Shown here: positions 8,715-18,587 of the stretch, piece by piece
Position numbering within the stretch: position 1 is the stretch's first letter
Layout: each line of letters begins with the position of its first letter
Assembly (NCBI RefSeq): GCF_000725285.1
Contig: NZ_CP007161.1
Span: forward strand, 2,642,213-2,706,212
Direction: 5' to 3'
From: Virgibacillus sp. SK37
GTDB taxonomy: Bacteria; Bacillota; Bacilli; Bacillales; Amphibacillaceae
Length of the DNA stretch: 64,000 nt
Position numbers and translations under genes: made by a program
The notes under the pieces: generated by a model
Told to the model about the DNA's origin: nothing
The model's database searches: none
Seen by the model: only the letters and a program-made list of their open reading frames with translations

Positions 8715-10379
8715 ATGATAACAGGGGCATGGAATTGGCTATGGGAGAAAAATGATCAAGCGAAGCAGTTGCTATTCTATCGTGCGTCTCCCACCGTACC
8801 AAAAGAAAAGGGGAAGAATACTAGCAAGGCTGTTGATACTGGAGCCGATAAAAACAGAAATGGAAACGGGAATGGAAATGGAAAACGTTCCTATAAACCA
8901 GCCCAAAGAATTGGTTTAATTGCGGGCCCTGTACTATTTCTTATCATTCTATTATTTTTCTCACCAGCAGATTTATCTAAAGAGGGTATTGCAATTCTTG
9001 CTAGCACAGCCTGGATTGCTGTTTGGTGGATGACTGAAGCAATACCTATACCAGCCACTTCTCTACTACCAATTATATTATTCCCGCTAACAGGTGGACT
9101 GGATATTGATTCAACTACCTCTTCCTATGGTAGTGATACAATCTTTCTTTTCATGGGTGGTTTTATGATTGCGCTTGCAATGGAGAAATGGAATTTGCAC
9201 CGCCGGATTGCACTTACTATCATTTCAGTTATTGGTACAAATACGGAACGTATTATATTAGGGTTTATGGTATCCACCGGTTTCCTCTCCATGTGGATTT
9301 CAAATACAGCTACAGCTATGATGATGGTTCCCATTGGATTAGCAATTATTTATCAAATATCAGATGCCTTACAGGATGATCCCACCATTGATACCTCAAA
9401 AGAAAACTTTGGTTTCGGGAAGGCCATGATGCTAAGTATTGCTTATTCAGCATCACTTGGAGGGATTGCCACTTTGATTGGCACCCCACCAAACGCAGCT
9501 TTGGCAGGAGTAATTAAAGAAATGTATGGGATTGAGTTATCCTTTGCATCATGGATGTTATTCGGTGTTCCCATTGCTTGGGGGTTTATTTTCATTGTAT
9601 GGTTTTACCTTGTAAAGATAGCTTATCCATTAAAAGTGAAACAATTGCCAGGTGGACAAACTGTTATAAAAGAGGAAAAGAAGAAACTTGGTTTACCATC
9701 TTTTGAGGAAAAGGCAGTATTCGTAGTATTTACTTTAACTGCTTTTGCATGGATTACGCGTTCATTTATTCTAACGGCAATTAACCCAAATATTAGTGAT
9801 GCAATTATTGCTATGTCTGCAGCTATCATTCTATTTATTATTCCAGCAAAAAATAATAAAGGAGACTTTTTACTTGATTGGCAAACTGCAATTAAATTGC
9901 CTTGGGGTATTCTCTTGCTATTTGGGGGCGGACTTGCTATTGCATCAGGTTTTACAGCTTCTGGGTTATCTGATTGGATCGGTGGGCAATTAAACGCGCT
10001 ACAAGGAATTAATATATTTATCGTTCTTCTTCTTGTTGCAGCACTTGTTATATTCCTAACGGAGATTACATCCAATACGGCTACTGCCAATATGATGTAT
10101 CCAATCATGGCCGCACTTGCAGTCGCTCTAGGTATCCACCCTTATGCTGTAATGATCGTAGCTGCGATAGCTGCATCTTGTGCATTTATGCTTCCGGTAG
10201 CTACCCCTCCTAATGCTGTCGTATTTGGTTCAGGCTATTTGCGGATACCTGATATGGCAAAGGCAGGGTTTGCATTAAATATTTCAGGCATCCTTTTAGT
10301 TACTCTAGCAGTCTATTACTTGCTTCCACTGGTCTGGGGCATCGATCTCACTACCATTCCGGATTTTGTAAATAAATAA
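8715..10379 (+). CDS. SLC13/DASS family sodium:dicarboxylate (anion) symporter
   Basis: A 554-residue membrane protein of the divalent anion:Na+ symporter family (similar to SdcS). Both inverted SNT signatures are present: WISNTATAMMMVP and EITSNTATANMMYP. The matching hairpin motifs IGTPPNAALAG and VATPPNAVVFGSG are also there. The first 60 residues are a charged cytosolic extension with an Asn-Gly repeat (NGNGNGNGK), longer than usual. The start ATG follows AGAGGAGGCATCATT. Likely substrates are succinate, malate, fumarate or sulfate; the choice cannot be made here. It is monocistronic, divergent from pxpB, and ends at a strong terminator shared with the converging MFS gene. Confidence 0.92.
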   Translation: MITGAWNWLWEKNDQAKQLLFYRASPTVPKEKGKNTSKAVDTGADKNRNGNGNGNGKRSYKPAQRIGLIAGPVLFLIILLFFSPADLSKEGIAILASTAWIAVWWMTEAIPIPATSLLPIILFPLTGGLDIDSTTSSYGSDTIFLFMGGFMIALAMEKWNLHRRIALTIISVIGTNTERIILGFMVSTGFLSMWISNTATAMMMVPIGLAIIYQISDALQDDPTIDTSKENFGFGKAMMLSIAYSASLGGIATLIGTPPNAALAGVIKEMYGIELSFASWMLFGVPIAWGFIFIVWFYLVKIAYPLKVKQLPGGQTVIKEEKKKLGLPSFEEKAVFVVFTLTAFAWITRSFILTAINPNISDAIIAMSAAIILFIIPAKNNKGDFLLDWQTAIKLPWGILLLFGGGLAIASGFTASGLSDWIGGQLNALQGINIFIVLLLVAALVIFLTEITSNTATANMMYPIMAALAVALGIHPYAVMIVAAIAASCAFMLPVATPPNAVVFGSGYLRIPDMAKAGFALNISGILLVTLAVYYLLPLVWGIDLTTIPDFVNK

Positions 10380-10385
10380 CTTTTT

Positions 10386-10421
10386 AAAAAAGAGGTGCAA
10401 CTTAGATTGCACCTCTTTTTT
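10386..10421. terminator. Bidirectional terminator between converging genes
   Basis: A 15-bp perfect stem: 10386-10400 (ending GAGGTGCAA) pairs with 10407-10421 (beginning TTGCACCTC), with a 6-nt loop and T-runs on both strands. It serves the SLC13 gene (plus) and the MFS gene at 10423 (minus). Confidence 0.9.
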
Positions 10422-10422
10422 A

Positions 10423-11649
10423 TTACTTTTTAGCAAAACGCTTGGAAACCATTCTTACTAAGAAAAGATACGTAATTGGCAAACACCCGACGAAGATAAT
10501 TAGTCCTATCCAATCATTATTTTCCCACAATGGAGCAAGTGCTGTGCTTCCCAGACTCACACCAATATAATAGGCTACAAGATATAGGCTGGAAGCACTT
10601 CCTTTATGATGGAGAGCCTCATCAGTAACTGAGGTAGCTGTTAGAGAATGAGCTGTAAAAAAGCCTAGACAGCTGACACATAGACCGATGACAAGAACAA
10701 CAAGAGAATTACTTAATGTTAAAAATATACCTAAAGAGAGAATAATAATACCTATCATGCGAACCTTTCTTAAGCCAAAGTAACCTGCCACCCAACCAGC
10801 AAGCGGTGCTCCTATAACACCTAGCCCATAAGCAAAAAACATATAAGAAATAGCATGTAAAGGTAAAGAGAATGGCTCTTCTTGCAGATGAAACGGCAAA
10901 AAAGACCAAACACCTGTAAAAGACAATTGCAAAACAATTCCCATCCCAAAAACTAATAAGAGTGAGGGGTTTTTTAAATGGTATAAGAATCCTGCTAGAT
11001 CTTTTTGAAATGACAGATTACTTTCTTGGTAAAATCGCGAATCAGGCAACATAATTAAAACAATAAAAAGCACGAATAAGCCTATTACTGCAAGAAAATA
11101 AAAAGCAATTTCCCAAGAATAATGATCAGTAATATAACCAGTCATGACTCTGCCAGCCATACCTCCTAAAGCATTACTCGATATATAGAGAGCTGTCGCA
11201 ACTCCTATACTCTTTTGGTCTATCTCTTCATTAAGATATGCCAATGAAGCTGCTGGTAAACCAGCTAATGCAAAACCTTGCAATAATCTTAATAGAAGCA
11301 AAGCTGAAAAGGAATCAAGCATAGGCACTAGCAAAAAAGGCACGACGGATCCTATGAGAGAAAACTTTATGAACATAGTTCGTCCCTTGCGATCGGAAAG
11401 AAACCCAAGGATAATTAAACCGGCAATCAATCCTATAATGGTTAGTGAAAGTGTCATACTGGATTGTGAAACAGATACATCAAAAACAGATACAAAAATA
11501 GGAAACAAAGGCTGCACTGCATACATGGAAGCAAATACAAAGAAAGAGGCTAAGGCTAGGCTAATAGTAATTTTCCAAAAATATGAATCGCTAACTGTAT
11601 ATTTTTTTTGTTGCATTTTACTATCCATTTTAATTCTGTTTTTCTCCAT
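10423..11649 (-). CDS. MFS transporter, YnfM/arabinose-efflux-like
   Basis: A 408-residue major facilitator protein with about 12 membrane segments. The loop 2-3 motif GFLSDRKGRTMFIK and LLRLLQGFALAGLPA in the following segments are typical of the YnfM-like group. It overlaps the preceding MFS gene. The first ATG (11649) has no ribosome binding site of its own; an ATG at 11628 lies 2 nt after the upstream stop (TAAAATG) with GGAG some 15 nt ahead, so translation coupling from 11628 is the likelier start and would shorten the protein by 7 residues. The substrate is unknown. Confidence 0.86.
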   Translation of the reverse strand: MEKNRIKMDSKMQQKKYTVSDSYFWKITISLALASFFVFASMYAVQPLFPIFVSVFDVSVSQSSMTLSLTIIGLIAGLIILGFLSDRKGRTMFIKFSLIGSVVPFLLVPMLDSFSALLLLRLLQGFALAGLPAASLAYLNEEIDQKSIGVATALYISSNALGGMAGRVMTGYITDHYSWEIAFYFLAVIGLFVLFIVLIMLPDSRFYQESNLSFQKDLAGFLYHLKNPSLLLVFGMGIVLQLSFTGVWSFLPFHLQEEPFSLPLHAISYMFFAYGLGVIGAPLAGWVAGYFGLRKVRMIGIIILSLGIFLTLSNSLVVLVIGLCVSCLGFFTAHSLTATSVTDEALHHKGSASSLYLVAYYIGVSLGSTALAPLWENNDWIGLIIFVGCLPITYLFLVRMVSKRFAKK

Positions 11650-12853
11650 CTAATACATATATGTCCCGCCCAGCACTTAGCCCAAAACCCATTACCATTA
11701 TGGCGATGATAATTAAAGTTAGTAAAGGTACTGCCCAAAGATGTGTCAGATCATATAAATAGCCAATAAATATAGGACCAGCTGCAGCCAATACATACCC
11801 AAGTGCCTGAGCCATTCCTGATAATTCTGCAGCCTGTTTAGCATTTCTTGCTCGCATTCCCAGAAATGCCAGTGCCAAAGCAAAGGTACCGCTCAATGCA
11901 ATACCAATTATAATTGTACTGATAACCAACATTACGTAGGAATTTCCTAGCAATAATCCACCATATCCACTCACCGAGCATGCAGCCATTACTACTACTA
12001 TCGGTCTTTGTGATTTAAATTTACCCGCTATTACCGGGACAAAAAAACTTGCAGGTAAGCCAATAAACTGCATCATGGAGAGCATCCACCCTGCATGAGC
12101 TATATCCATACCATAATCATGTAAGATTTCCGGCAACCAAGAAATCGTTACATAAAACAAAAAAGACTGTAAACCCATAAACGCTGCAACATGCCAAGCT
12201 AACGGTGATTTCCACATACGATTATTTGATGGACTAATATAATTTATCTCTTCAGTTTGTTCTTGATTATTTTTTTTGTTCAAATAAATCCATATAAAAA
12301 TACCTGCAATGGCGGGCAGACTCCATATTAATAAAGCTAACTTCCATCCTAAACCCATACCAGAAGCGATTGGAATACTCAATCCGGAAGCTGCAGCAGC
12401 AAAGATTCCCATTGCGGTTGAATATAAACTCGTCATCAAAGCTACTTTGGTTGGAAATTTATCTTTTATAACCCCTGGCAAGAGTACGTTACATATTGCA
12501 ATCCCTAATCCTACAAATAGCGTACCAGCAAACAATAGAAAAATTAATGAGATCGATCGTGTACAAACTCCTATAGCCAAAAGAATTAGGCCAACTAACA
12601 TAATTCGTTCATTTGAATAGCGATTTGCTAGTTTCGGGACGATAGGTGACATCACAGCAAACGCAATTAACGGGAGACTAGTCAACAATCCTACACTCCA
12701 GTTTGATAAACCAATATCATCCCGAATAATACCAATTAAAGGACCAATAGATGTAATAGCAGGCCGTAAATTAAATGCGACAACAATAATTCCGATAAAT
12801 AATAACACTCGATATGTTTGGTCATATTGCTTTGTTTTCTGATGTAAATCCAT
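11630..12853 (-). CDS. MFS transporter, CynX/NimT family
   Basis: A 407-residue transporter of the CynX/NimT branch of the major facilitator superfamily, recognised by the NLRPAITSIGPLIGIIRDDIG start, the loop VPKLANRYSNERIM and GLGIAICNVLLPGVIKDKFP. Homologues include the B. subtilis YycB group. GGGAAGGGAG lies upstream of the ATG at 12853. The downstream MFS gene overlaps it, so two related but distinct exporters are made from one message, which is unusual and may mean a heteromeric or complementary function (inference). Confidence 0.88.
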   Translation of the reverse strand: MDLHQKTKQYDQTYRVLLFIGIIVVAFNLRPAITSIGPLIGIIRDDIGLSNWSVGLLTSLPLIAFAVMSPIVPKLANRYSNERIMLVGLILLAIGVCTRSISLIFLLFAGTLFVGLGIAICNVLLPGVIKDKFPTKVALMTSLYSTAMGIFAAAASGLSIPIASGMGLGWKLALLIWSLPAIAGIFIWIYLNKKNNQEQTEEINYISPSNNRMWKSPLAWHVAAFMGLQSFLFYVTISWLPEILHDYGMDIAHAGWMLSMMQFIGLPASFFVPVIAGKFKSQRPIVVVMAACSVSGYGGLLLGNSYVMLVISTIIIGIALSGTFALALAFLGMRARNAKQAAELSGMAQALGYVLAAAGPIFIGYLYDLTHLWAVPLLTLIIIAIMVMGFGLSAGRDIYVLDGEKQN

Positions 12854-13213
12854 TGTTGTAACTCCCTTCCCAAATCCTATTAATTAATATAGCATAAGTA
12901 TCTAGTATAAGAGAAAGAATTCCTTCAAATATGGACTTATCTATAAAGATTCTGGAATAAGATAAAGAAAATTTTCTTACTGAATTATTTACATAGGGGT
13001 GTTAATAGCATGAGCAATAATACATTTGAATAATATTTAATAAGTTACTGGAACAGAAGTAAAGGAAGTTAGTTATTGTGGGGATGAGTTCGGGAAAAGA
13101 AAGTGGCTGTAAGGGGCATATACTTAACAATGCCCCCTCCGTTTAGCCAAGAAGTTACAAAATATTTCCTAGGAAATATTTCATGTTTAAATATGTTTTT
13201 CTCCAGATGTACA
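12854..13213. other. Gene-poor stretch with two inverted repeats
   Basis: No convincing gene. It holds an inverted repeat AGGGGCAT...ATGCCCCC near 13112-13137 and a perfect 22-nt palindrome at 13160-13181, both downstream of the small gene at 13214. Neither has a good T-run, so they may be weak terminators or protein-binding sites. Confidence 0.4.
13160..13181. repeat. Perfect 22-nt palindrome
   Basis: AAATATTTCCT is followed directly by its reverse complement AGGAAATATTT. It lies 33 nt downstream of the stop of the 72-residue orphan gene. It has no loop, which fits a DNA site for a dimeric protein better than an RNA terminator. Confidence 0.6.
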
Positions 13214-13432
13214 TCATACCATAAATGCTAATGCTTCCATTTGCTTAACTTTACTTATAAACATTTGCTCAAAATAAAAGCATGGTTCTTTATGTAAGTC
13301 ATTTACACATGAATGCGGATAGAGCAAGCTAGTTACAAAGAGCATTTTAGAACTGTTGTGGTAATCTTTTTGTATAATAGGTCTATTTCCTATAAAGCGG
13401 ACATTCTTATTCGCAGGAATGATTTTCAACAT
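13214..13432 (-). CDS. 72-residue protein of unknown function
   Basis: I do not recognise this protein. It starts MLKIIPANKNVRFIG and ends KVKQMEALAFMV, and contains two cysteines (HSC, EPC) and a FYFEQMF segment; no membrane segment or signal peptide is visible. The start at 13432 is chosen because AAGGAGAG lies 8 nt upstream; the reading frame extends 7 codons further but has no second site. Two TATGTCGAA sequences 176-250 nt upstream resemble Spo0A boxes, though this is weak. The gene is isolated in a gene-poor stretch. Confidence 0.6.
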   Translation of the reverse strand: MLKIIPANKNVRFIGNRPIIQKDYHNSSKMLFVTSLLYPHSCVNDLHKEPCFYFEQMFISKVKQMEALAFMV

Positions 13433-13904
13433 GGCTACATCTCTCCTTGGCATCTATAATCTAATCTATTGATGTATACCTTCTCTGTTTCATTTATATA
13501 AAAAATAAATTAGACGGTCTTCTCCTCTCTTAGTTATTTATACCTATTTTTAAGTGGATATGAATCTATTATCCCATAAGGGTCAAGAGAAGCATTATTC
13601 GATAAATATGTCGAAAGCAGCCTTGCTATTTCTTTATTTAGCCAATTACTTGTCAGATTTCTTCTGTTTATGTCGAATAAAGACATATAAAATTCTTCAT
13701 TTACCATTTAAAGTAAATATTTATTGAACATATGTAAATGTTACAATTTTGTGAACATTTTTGTGCTTTTAGATGTATCACTGGGTAGCATGGTGTTTGT
13801 AACAGGGAGGGTTTGGGTTGAGGAAGTCTTTATTGTTAATATAAAGAAGTCAACATATATCTTAGCTCTACTTCAACTAAAGGGAAAATTAACTGACCTC
13901 AGTA
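13433..13904. other. Intergenic, AT-rich, no supported gene
   Basis: The stretch between the 72-residue gene and repeat copy 1 is AT-rich. An open frame at 13724-13930 begins with TTG, has no ribosome binding site and runs into the repeat, so I do not call it. TATGTCGAA occurs at 13607-13615 and 13670-13678. Confidence 0.4.
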
Positions 13905-14312
13905 CACAGTTGGAGGAAACTTCGAAGTAACTATTCGTGTTTAGATTATGTAAAATAACTGTGTTGCAGAAAAGCTCACTGTAATAGTTGAAGAGGTAAG
14001 CCTCATTAATTTCCGCTGCAGGCGGACGCTTTCACACCTCCGGGTACAGGTGCGACATCTGTTCGTTATCTCACAGTGTCTTCTTATTGCTTATAAAGTA
14101 AAACTAAGCGGAGGAAAATACGAAGACTTCTGGGGGAGATGAGGCATAGGTGAGACCCCGGAATGCGATACATGAGGAGGCTCATCAGCCGCCCCCGAAA
14201 AGCGTAGTATTTTCCGTAGCGATGGTATAACCAGACTCAATATTTTAGGGATCTTCCAGCAACAAAGTTTTTTCAAAGTTAATTTATAGACCAATAGTTA
14301 CTTCGTAGTTTA
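13905..14312. repeat. GC-rich dispersed repeat, copy 1 (short form)
   Basis: About 400 nt with ends in inverted orientation: CGAAGTAACTATT near 13924-13936 and AATAGTTACTTCG near 14290-14302. The core is much more GC-rich than the surroundings and contains CAGGCGGACGCTTTC, GTGAGACCCCGGAA and GAGGCTCATCAGCCGCCC. All of these recur at 52900-53505. It encodes nothing convincing and resembles a non-autonomous (MITE-like) or structured intergenic repeat common in Bacillaceae. Confidence 0.75.
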
Positions 14313-14378
14313 TCCATTTTATGAATTACATTTTAGCCCAAAATAATATAGATACAAATATTTTAAATACTAAAATAA

Positions 14379-14408
14379 AAAAAGCACCTCCATAAGAGAT
14401 GCTTTTTT
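14379..14408 (-). terminator. Terminator of ltaS
   Basis: AAAAAAGCA-C-CTC pairs with GAG-A-TGCTTTTTT across a short loop (one C-A mismatch). It lies 4 nt downstream of the ltaS stop codon in the minus direction. Confidence 0.7.
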
Positions 14409-14411
14409 CAT

Positions 14412-16448
14412 TTATTCTGTTTCTTCCTTCATATCATTTTCATCTTGGTTACGGTTCACTTCATTATCTGTTTTCATTTCCGGTTCTTGCTCAACTACTG
14501 GTTCTTCATAATCTTCATCGTATTCTTTACCATAAATATATTCTGTTGGGTCAACTGGCTCCCAATCTTCATTTGGTGTATAGAAACGTAATAGGTCTCC
14601 ATACAGGACTTCATCTGAAAGCTCGAGTTCATGTAGAACCTCATCTTTCATCTTTTCCATTTCCTCTGTCGGTTCCTCGATGACTTCTTTTGTTTTGCTA
14701 TCATAAAACTTACCATCAACATAGCTATACTCATCAGTCATAAAGTTTCCATTCCGGAAAGGAACGTACTCTTTATGTCCTTCAGAAAATAAATCTGTAC
14801 CAAATTGAATATAATCACGTGCGTCGATACCTAATAAGTGAAGCATTGTTGGCATAACATCAATTTGACCACTATATTCATGATTTATTCCTTGTCCTTC
14901 TACTCCTGGAACTTTAATCATAAATGGCACACGTTGCAATTCTGCATTTTTCAGAGGAGTAATTTCTTCTCCTGTAATTTCTTTCATAGCGCGATTATGA
15001 TTATCAGAAATACCATAATGGTCTCCATAAATCATTATAATCGAGTCTTCATACAGACCTTTCTCTTTCAAATCATTAAAGAATTGTTCTAATGATTCAT
15101 CCAGATATCTAGCAGTTTGGAAATAGCGGTCAACAGATCCGTCTCCAGTTTCTGCAGGATCAATAGTAGCATCTTCCTCATCAATTAAATAAGGGTGGTG
15201 GTGAGTCAATGTCATCATGTGTGCGTAAAATGGTTGTTCCATATCCTCAAGTATAGGCATGGACTCCTTGAAGAATGGTTTATCCTTCAATCCATAGTTA
15301 ATGATGTTTTCTTCACTCATGTCATAGTAGCTTGCATCATAAAACTTATCTATACCTAAATGTTTGTATACTTCATCACGGTTCCAGAAAGACTTGTTAT
15401 CTCCATGGAAAACAGCACTTGTATAATCCTGCTGTTGGTCTAGTATTGCTGGTAGTGATTGATACGTATTCGTTCCCTTTGTTACAAAGGCTGCTCCCTG
15501 TGGAAGTCCATATAAGGAAGTATCCATAATCAATTCAGCATCAGCTGTTTTACCTTGCTCTGTTTGATGGAAAAAGTTATCAAAATAAGTGAAGTTCTCA
15601 CTTTCATCATGAACAAGTTTATTTAAAAATGGTGTAACCTCTTCACCATGTAATTCATAATCAATCAAAAACGATTGGAAGGATTCAAGGTGAATTTTAA
15701 TAATATTTTTGCCTTTCCCTTTACCAAAGTACTCGGCATTAGGTTCAGCATATTTATATTTCGTATAGTTTTCTACTTCTGTTATATCGTCACTGTCTGC
15801 AAGTACTCTTCGTGTAGAAGTTTTTGCGCTTTGTATCGCATCATGGACCATAAAGTTATATGCCCCAAGATATTTCACAACATAGTTACGATCAAATGTC
15901 CGTTCCAACAACTGGGGACGATCTGCCTCAGCTAATCCAAGGTTTACTGTGAATGCTATTGCCCCTGCAGTTAATACTGCTAATGGCTTGCGAATTTTCA
16001 TCCGAGTTGGCTGCCAATTCTTACGTGAGTAAACAAATAGAGCAATCAACAGAATGATGTCAAACAAGTAGAAGATGTCATGTCCAGCAGTTAGATCAGC
16101 AATACTTCCGCCAATACTGCCAAAGTTACTTGTTTGCATTAGGGTTGGAATTGTAATAAAGTCACTGTTGAATCGATAGAAAACAACGTTAGCATACAAT
16201 ATAAAACTTAAAACCGCCTCAAAAGCAATAATCCAAATACCAGCTCTTTTTCCTTTAGCGAATAAGGCAATTCCCAGCATAATTAATGCTGAGCTGAGCG
16301 GATTAATAAATAATAGAAATTCTTGCATTGCTCCACTTACACCTAAATTAAATTCAACTTTATATGTTATATACGTTTTAATCCATAATAAAATTACAGC
16401 TATCGCGAAGAATCCCATCTTCGAAGAGAATAATTTCTTCACTTTCAT
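14412..16448 (-). CDS. ltaS: Lipoteichoic acid synthase family protein
   Basis: A 678-residue membrane enzyme of the LtaS/YflE family, which polymerises glycerol phosphate from phosphatidylglycerol on the outer face of the membrane. Five hydrophobic segments occupy residues 1-165, followed by an extracellular sulfatase-like domain. E255 (HLES) and T301 (EQGKTADAE) match the manganese ligand and catalytic Thr of S. aureus LtaS in both motif and position. VLA at 215-217 matches the signal peptidase cleavage site of that protein. The last 60 residues are a very acidic tail longer than in LtaS itself. B. subtilis has four paralogues, so this may be any of them. Monocistronic. Confidence 0.92.
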   Translation of the reverse strand: MKVKKLFSSKMGFFAIAVILLWIKTYITYKVEFNLGVSGAMQEFLLFINPLSSALIMLGIALFAKGKRAGIWIIAFEAVLSFILYANVVFYRFNSDFITIPTLMQTSNFGSIGGSIADLTAGHDIFYLFDIILLIALFVYSRKNWQPTRMKIRKPLAVLTAGAIAFTVNLGLAEADRPQLLERTFDRNYVVKYLGAYNFMVHDAIQSAKTSTRRVLADSDDITEVENYTKYKYAEPNAEYFGKGKGKNIIKIHLESFQSFLIDYELHGEEVTPFLNKLVHDESENFTYFDNFFHQTEQGKTADAELIMDTSLYGLPQGAAFVTKGTNTYQSLPAILDQQQDYTSAVFHGDNKSFWNRDEVYKHLGIDKFYDASYYDMSEENIINYGLKDKPFFKESMPILEDMEQPFYAHMMTLTHHHPYLIDEEDATIDPAETGDGSVDRYFQTARYLDESLEQFFNDLKEKGLYEDSIIMIYGDHYGISDNHNRAMKEITGEEITPLKNAELQRVPFMIKVPGVEGQGINHEYSGQIDVMPTMLHLLGIDARDYIQFGTDLFSEGHKEYVPFRNGNFMTDEYSYVDGKFYDSKTKEVIEEPTEEMEKMKDEVLHELELSDEVLYGDLLRFYTPNEDWEPVDPTEYIYGKEYDEDYEEPVVEQEPEMKTDNEVNRNQDENDMKEETE

Positions 16449-16684
16449 TCACCTCATATTTTTTTATACTTAGTTAATACGATACATAAGTATACACCCA
16501 ATCATCTATGAAAGTCAAAGACTACTTGTAAAAGAATACAAGTTCAGTAGTATACTTTGGTCACTTAAATAAATTATTTATCTTCCCATCATATTATTCC
16601 CATTTTAATAAAGTTCGAAACTAAAACTTACTGTTAAATATAATACTAGTTTTATATTTAATTGTATAGGGTCTTTTAACCCAA

Positions 16685-16718
16685 AAAACGGAAGACCAGT
16701 ATCAATGGCTTCCGTTTT
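16685..16718 (-). terminator. Terminator of the 4HB chemoreceptor gene
   Basis: AAAACGGAAG (16685-16694) pairs with CTTCCGTTTT (16709-16718), with an inner CCA/TGG pair. It lies 11 nt beyond the stop codon on the minus strand. Confidence 0.75.
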
Positions 16719-16728
16719 CATTACATTT

Positions 16729-18426
16729 CTATAATTCAAAACGCGCTACAAGGCTATTCAGTTCTTCTGCCATGCTTGCTAATTGGGAAGAACTACCTGC
16801 GATTTCTTCCATAGATCCGCTAGCCTGTTGAGCAGAGGCTGCTGTTTGTTCTACACCTGCTGCAGCTTCTTCTGATACGGAAGCAATTTCTTCAATTGCT
16901 CCATTCATTTTCTGACTGCCTGATGTAATATCTTCTAAGTTTCCAGTAATTGTTCTCATGTTATCTATCATGGTATTTACTGAACTACTAATATTCTGGA
17001 ACGTTTCTCCCGTTTTCTTCATCTGTGCTGTTCCTTGCTCTACTTCTGTATAACCGTTCTTTAATGACTCTGCAACATTTGTAGATTCTTGTTGAATATC
17101 GCTGACAATACCTGTAATGTCCGAAACGGAGTCAGTCACCTGTTCAGCAAGTTTACGGACCTCATCAGCTACTACAGCAAAGCCTCTTCCATGCTCTCCT
17201 GCACGCGCTGCCTCTATTGCTGCATTTAATGCCAGCAAATTGGTTTGGTCTGCAATGGCTTTAATTACCCCGACAAGCTTGGATATTTCCTGTGACTGGT
17301 TATCTAAATTATTCATTTTTCTGACTGCATCCTGTACCATATCGTCAATTCTTGCCATTTGACTTGCAGATGTTTTCATTAGTTCAGTTCCTTCATCTGT
17401 CATTTGCTGAACCTTATTGGATGAATTTGTTACATTCTCACCATTTTTATTAGCTTCTTCGACTTTTAATAAAAATGTATTCATATGTTCAGATAATTCA
17501 CTTGCGCTATTAGCCTGTGTCTCCGATCCGGTTGCTAATTCTTCCATCGTTATTGCTACCTGTTCAGTTCCTGCTTTTACTTCACTGGCTGCTTGTGTTA
17601 ATTCTTCACTTTGGGAAGAAACAGAATCGGAAACTATATTTATTTGAGCAAGAAGTTCTTTTGTATTGGCACTCATTTGATTTGTCGCCAGAATCAGGTC
17701 GCCAACCTCATCTCTTGTTTTTGCCTCCATGGCTGGGTCTGTCAAATTCCCTTCTGCAATACGGTTCATTCGTTCTTTCACAGCAACAATTGGTTTCTTT
17801 ATGCTATTGGCTGTCAATAATGCGGCTAGCACTCCAAAAACAAGTGCGACAACGGTAATAATGGTTGTTCCAATTAAATTCAACTTACCATAATTAATAA
17901 CATGGTTATTTGCGGCACGCGCATTACTCTCTCTTTTTTCAGATAGTGCAGTTAAATCCCCGGTTATTTCATCTTCCAGAGGTCTAACCATGCTCGCCAT
18001 TAGGTCAAGCGCCCGCTGTTCATTGCCATCTTCATATGCAGCTATTACTTTGTCAGTGAGTGTTCCCCACTCCATTTTTTTATCTAAAATCTGTTGAGCC
18101 GCTTTTTTATCGTTACTCACCTCAAGCAGTTTATTTTCAAGTTCAATCGCTTCTTCAACGCCATCACTGAATTCATCTCTCAGGGAAGAATCTCCATACA
18201 ATAAATATCCCCGAAGGAGAGAAGTTCGGTGTTGCATATTAATAATCATTTCCTTGTCCACGATAAGCGGTTCATATTCTCCGTTTACCATCTCATCGAC
18301 TTTTCCGTTTGTATTGTTAATTGAATTTATATTTGCTGCCCCCAATAATAGCAATAAAATAAATACAATCGAAAAGCCAAAAAGAATTTTGCCTTTTATA
18401 CTTTTAAAATTCAATAATTTCTTCAA
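16729..18426 (-). CDS. Methyl-accepting chemotaxis protein with 4HB sensor
   Basis: A 565-residue chemoreceptor. A first membrane helix (about residues 12-32) is followed by a periplasm-side four-helix-bundle sensor of about 155 residues, a second helix (about 188-210), a HAMP domain ([17 protein letters not shown]), and a long coiled-coil signalling domain with the conserved tip [25 protein letters not shown]. It sends signals to CheA/CheW. The ligand is unknown. Its own terminator follows; a SigD-like -10 (CCCGATAA at 18473-18480) with a poor -35 lies upstream. Confidence 0.94.
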   Translation of the reverse strand: MKKLLNFKSIKGKILFGFSIVFILLLLLGAANINSINNTNGKVDEMVNGEYEPLIVDKEMIINMQHRTSLLRGYLLYGDSSLRDEFSDGVEEAIELENKLLEVSNDKKAAQQILDKKMEWGTLTDKVIAAYEDGNEQRALDLMASMVRPLEDEITGDLTALSEKRESNARAANNHVINYGKLNLIGTTIITVVALVFGVLAALLTANSIKKPIVAVKERMNRIAEGNLTDPAMEAKTRDEVGDLILATNQMSANTKELLAQINIVSDSVSSQSEELTQAASEVKAGTEQVAITMEELATGSETQANSASELSEHMNTFLLKVEEANKNGENVTNSSNKVQQMTDEGTELMKTSASQMARIDDMVQDAVRKMNNLDNQSQEISKLVGVIKAIADQTNLLALNAAIEAARAGEHGRGFAVVADEVRKLAEQVTDSVSDITGIVSDIQQESTNVAESLKNGYTEVEQGTAQMKKTGETFQNISSSVNTMIDNMRTITGNLEDITSGSQKMNGAIEEIASVSEEAAAGVEQTAASAQQASGSMEEIAGSSSQLASMAEELNSLVARFEL

Positions 18427-18541
18427 TTGGTTACCCCCTGTTGTTTTAGCTTCTATATGTATTACATACTATTTATCGGGTAATTAATTGAAATATAAAG
18501 TCTATATAAAAAGATGTAATATTAAGACAAATAAAACCAAT

Positions 18542-18574
18542 AAAAATGTCTCCCTGTAATAGGAGACGTTTTTA
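18542..18574 (-). terminator. Terminator of the LuxR regulator gene
   Basis: On the minus strand AAAAACGTCTCC pairs with GGAGACATTTTT with two internal mismatches and a T-rich tail. It is 13 nt beyond the stop codon. Confidence 0.65.
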
Positions 18575-18587
18575 TTTATGTATAAGG

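Noticed and set aside
13600-13680. Spo0A boxes upstream of the 72-residue gene
   Set aside because: ATGTCGAA occurs twice but lacks the TTTGTCGAAA context and is 176-250 nt from the gene, so I do not list it as a regulatory feature.
13724-13930. Open frame of 68 codons on the plus strand
   Set aside because: It starts with TTG without a ribosome binding site and its last codons lie within repeat copy 1; composition is not protein-like.
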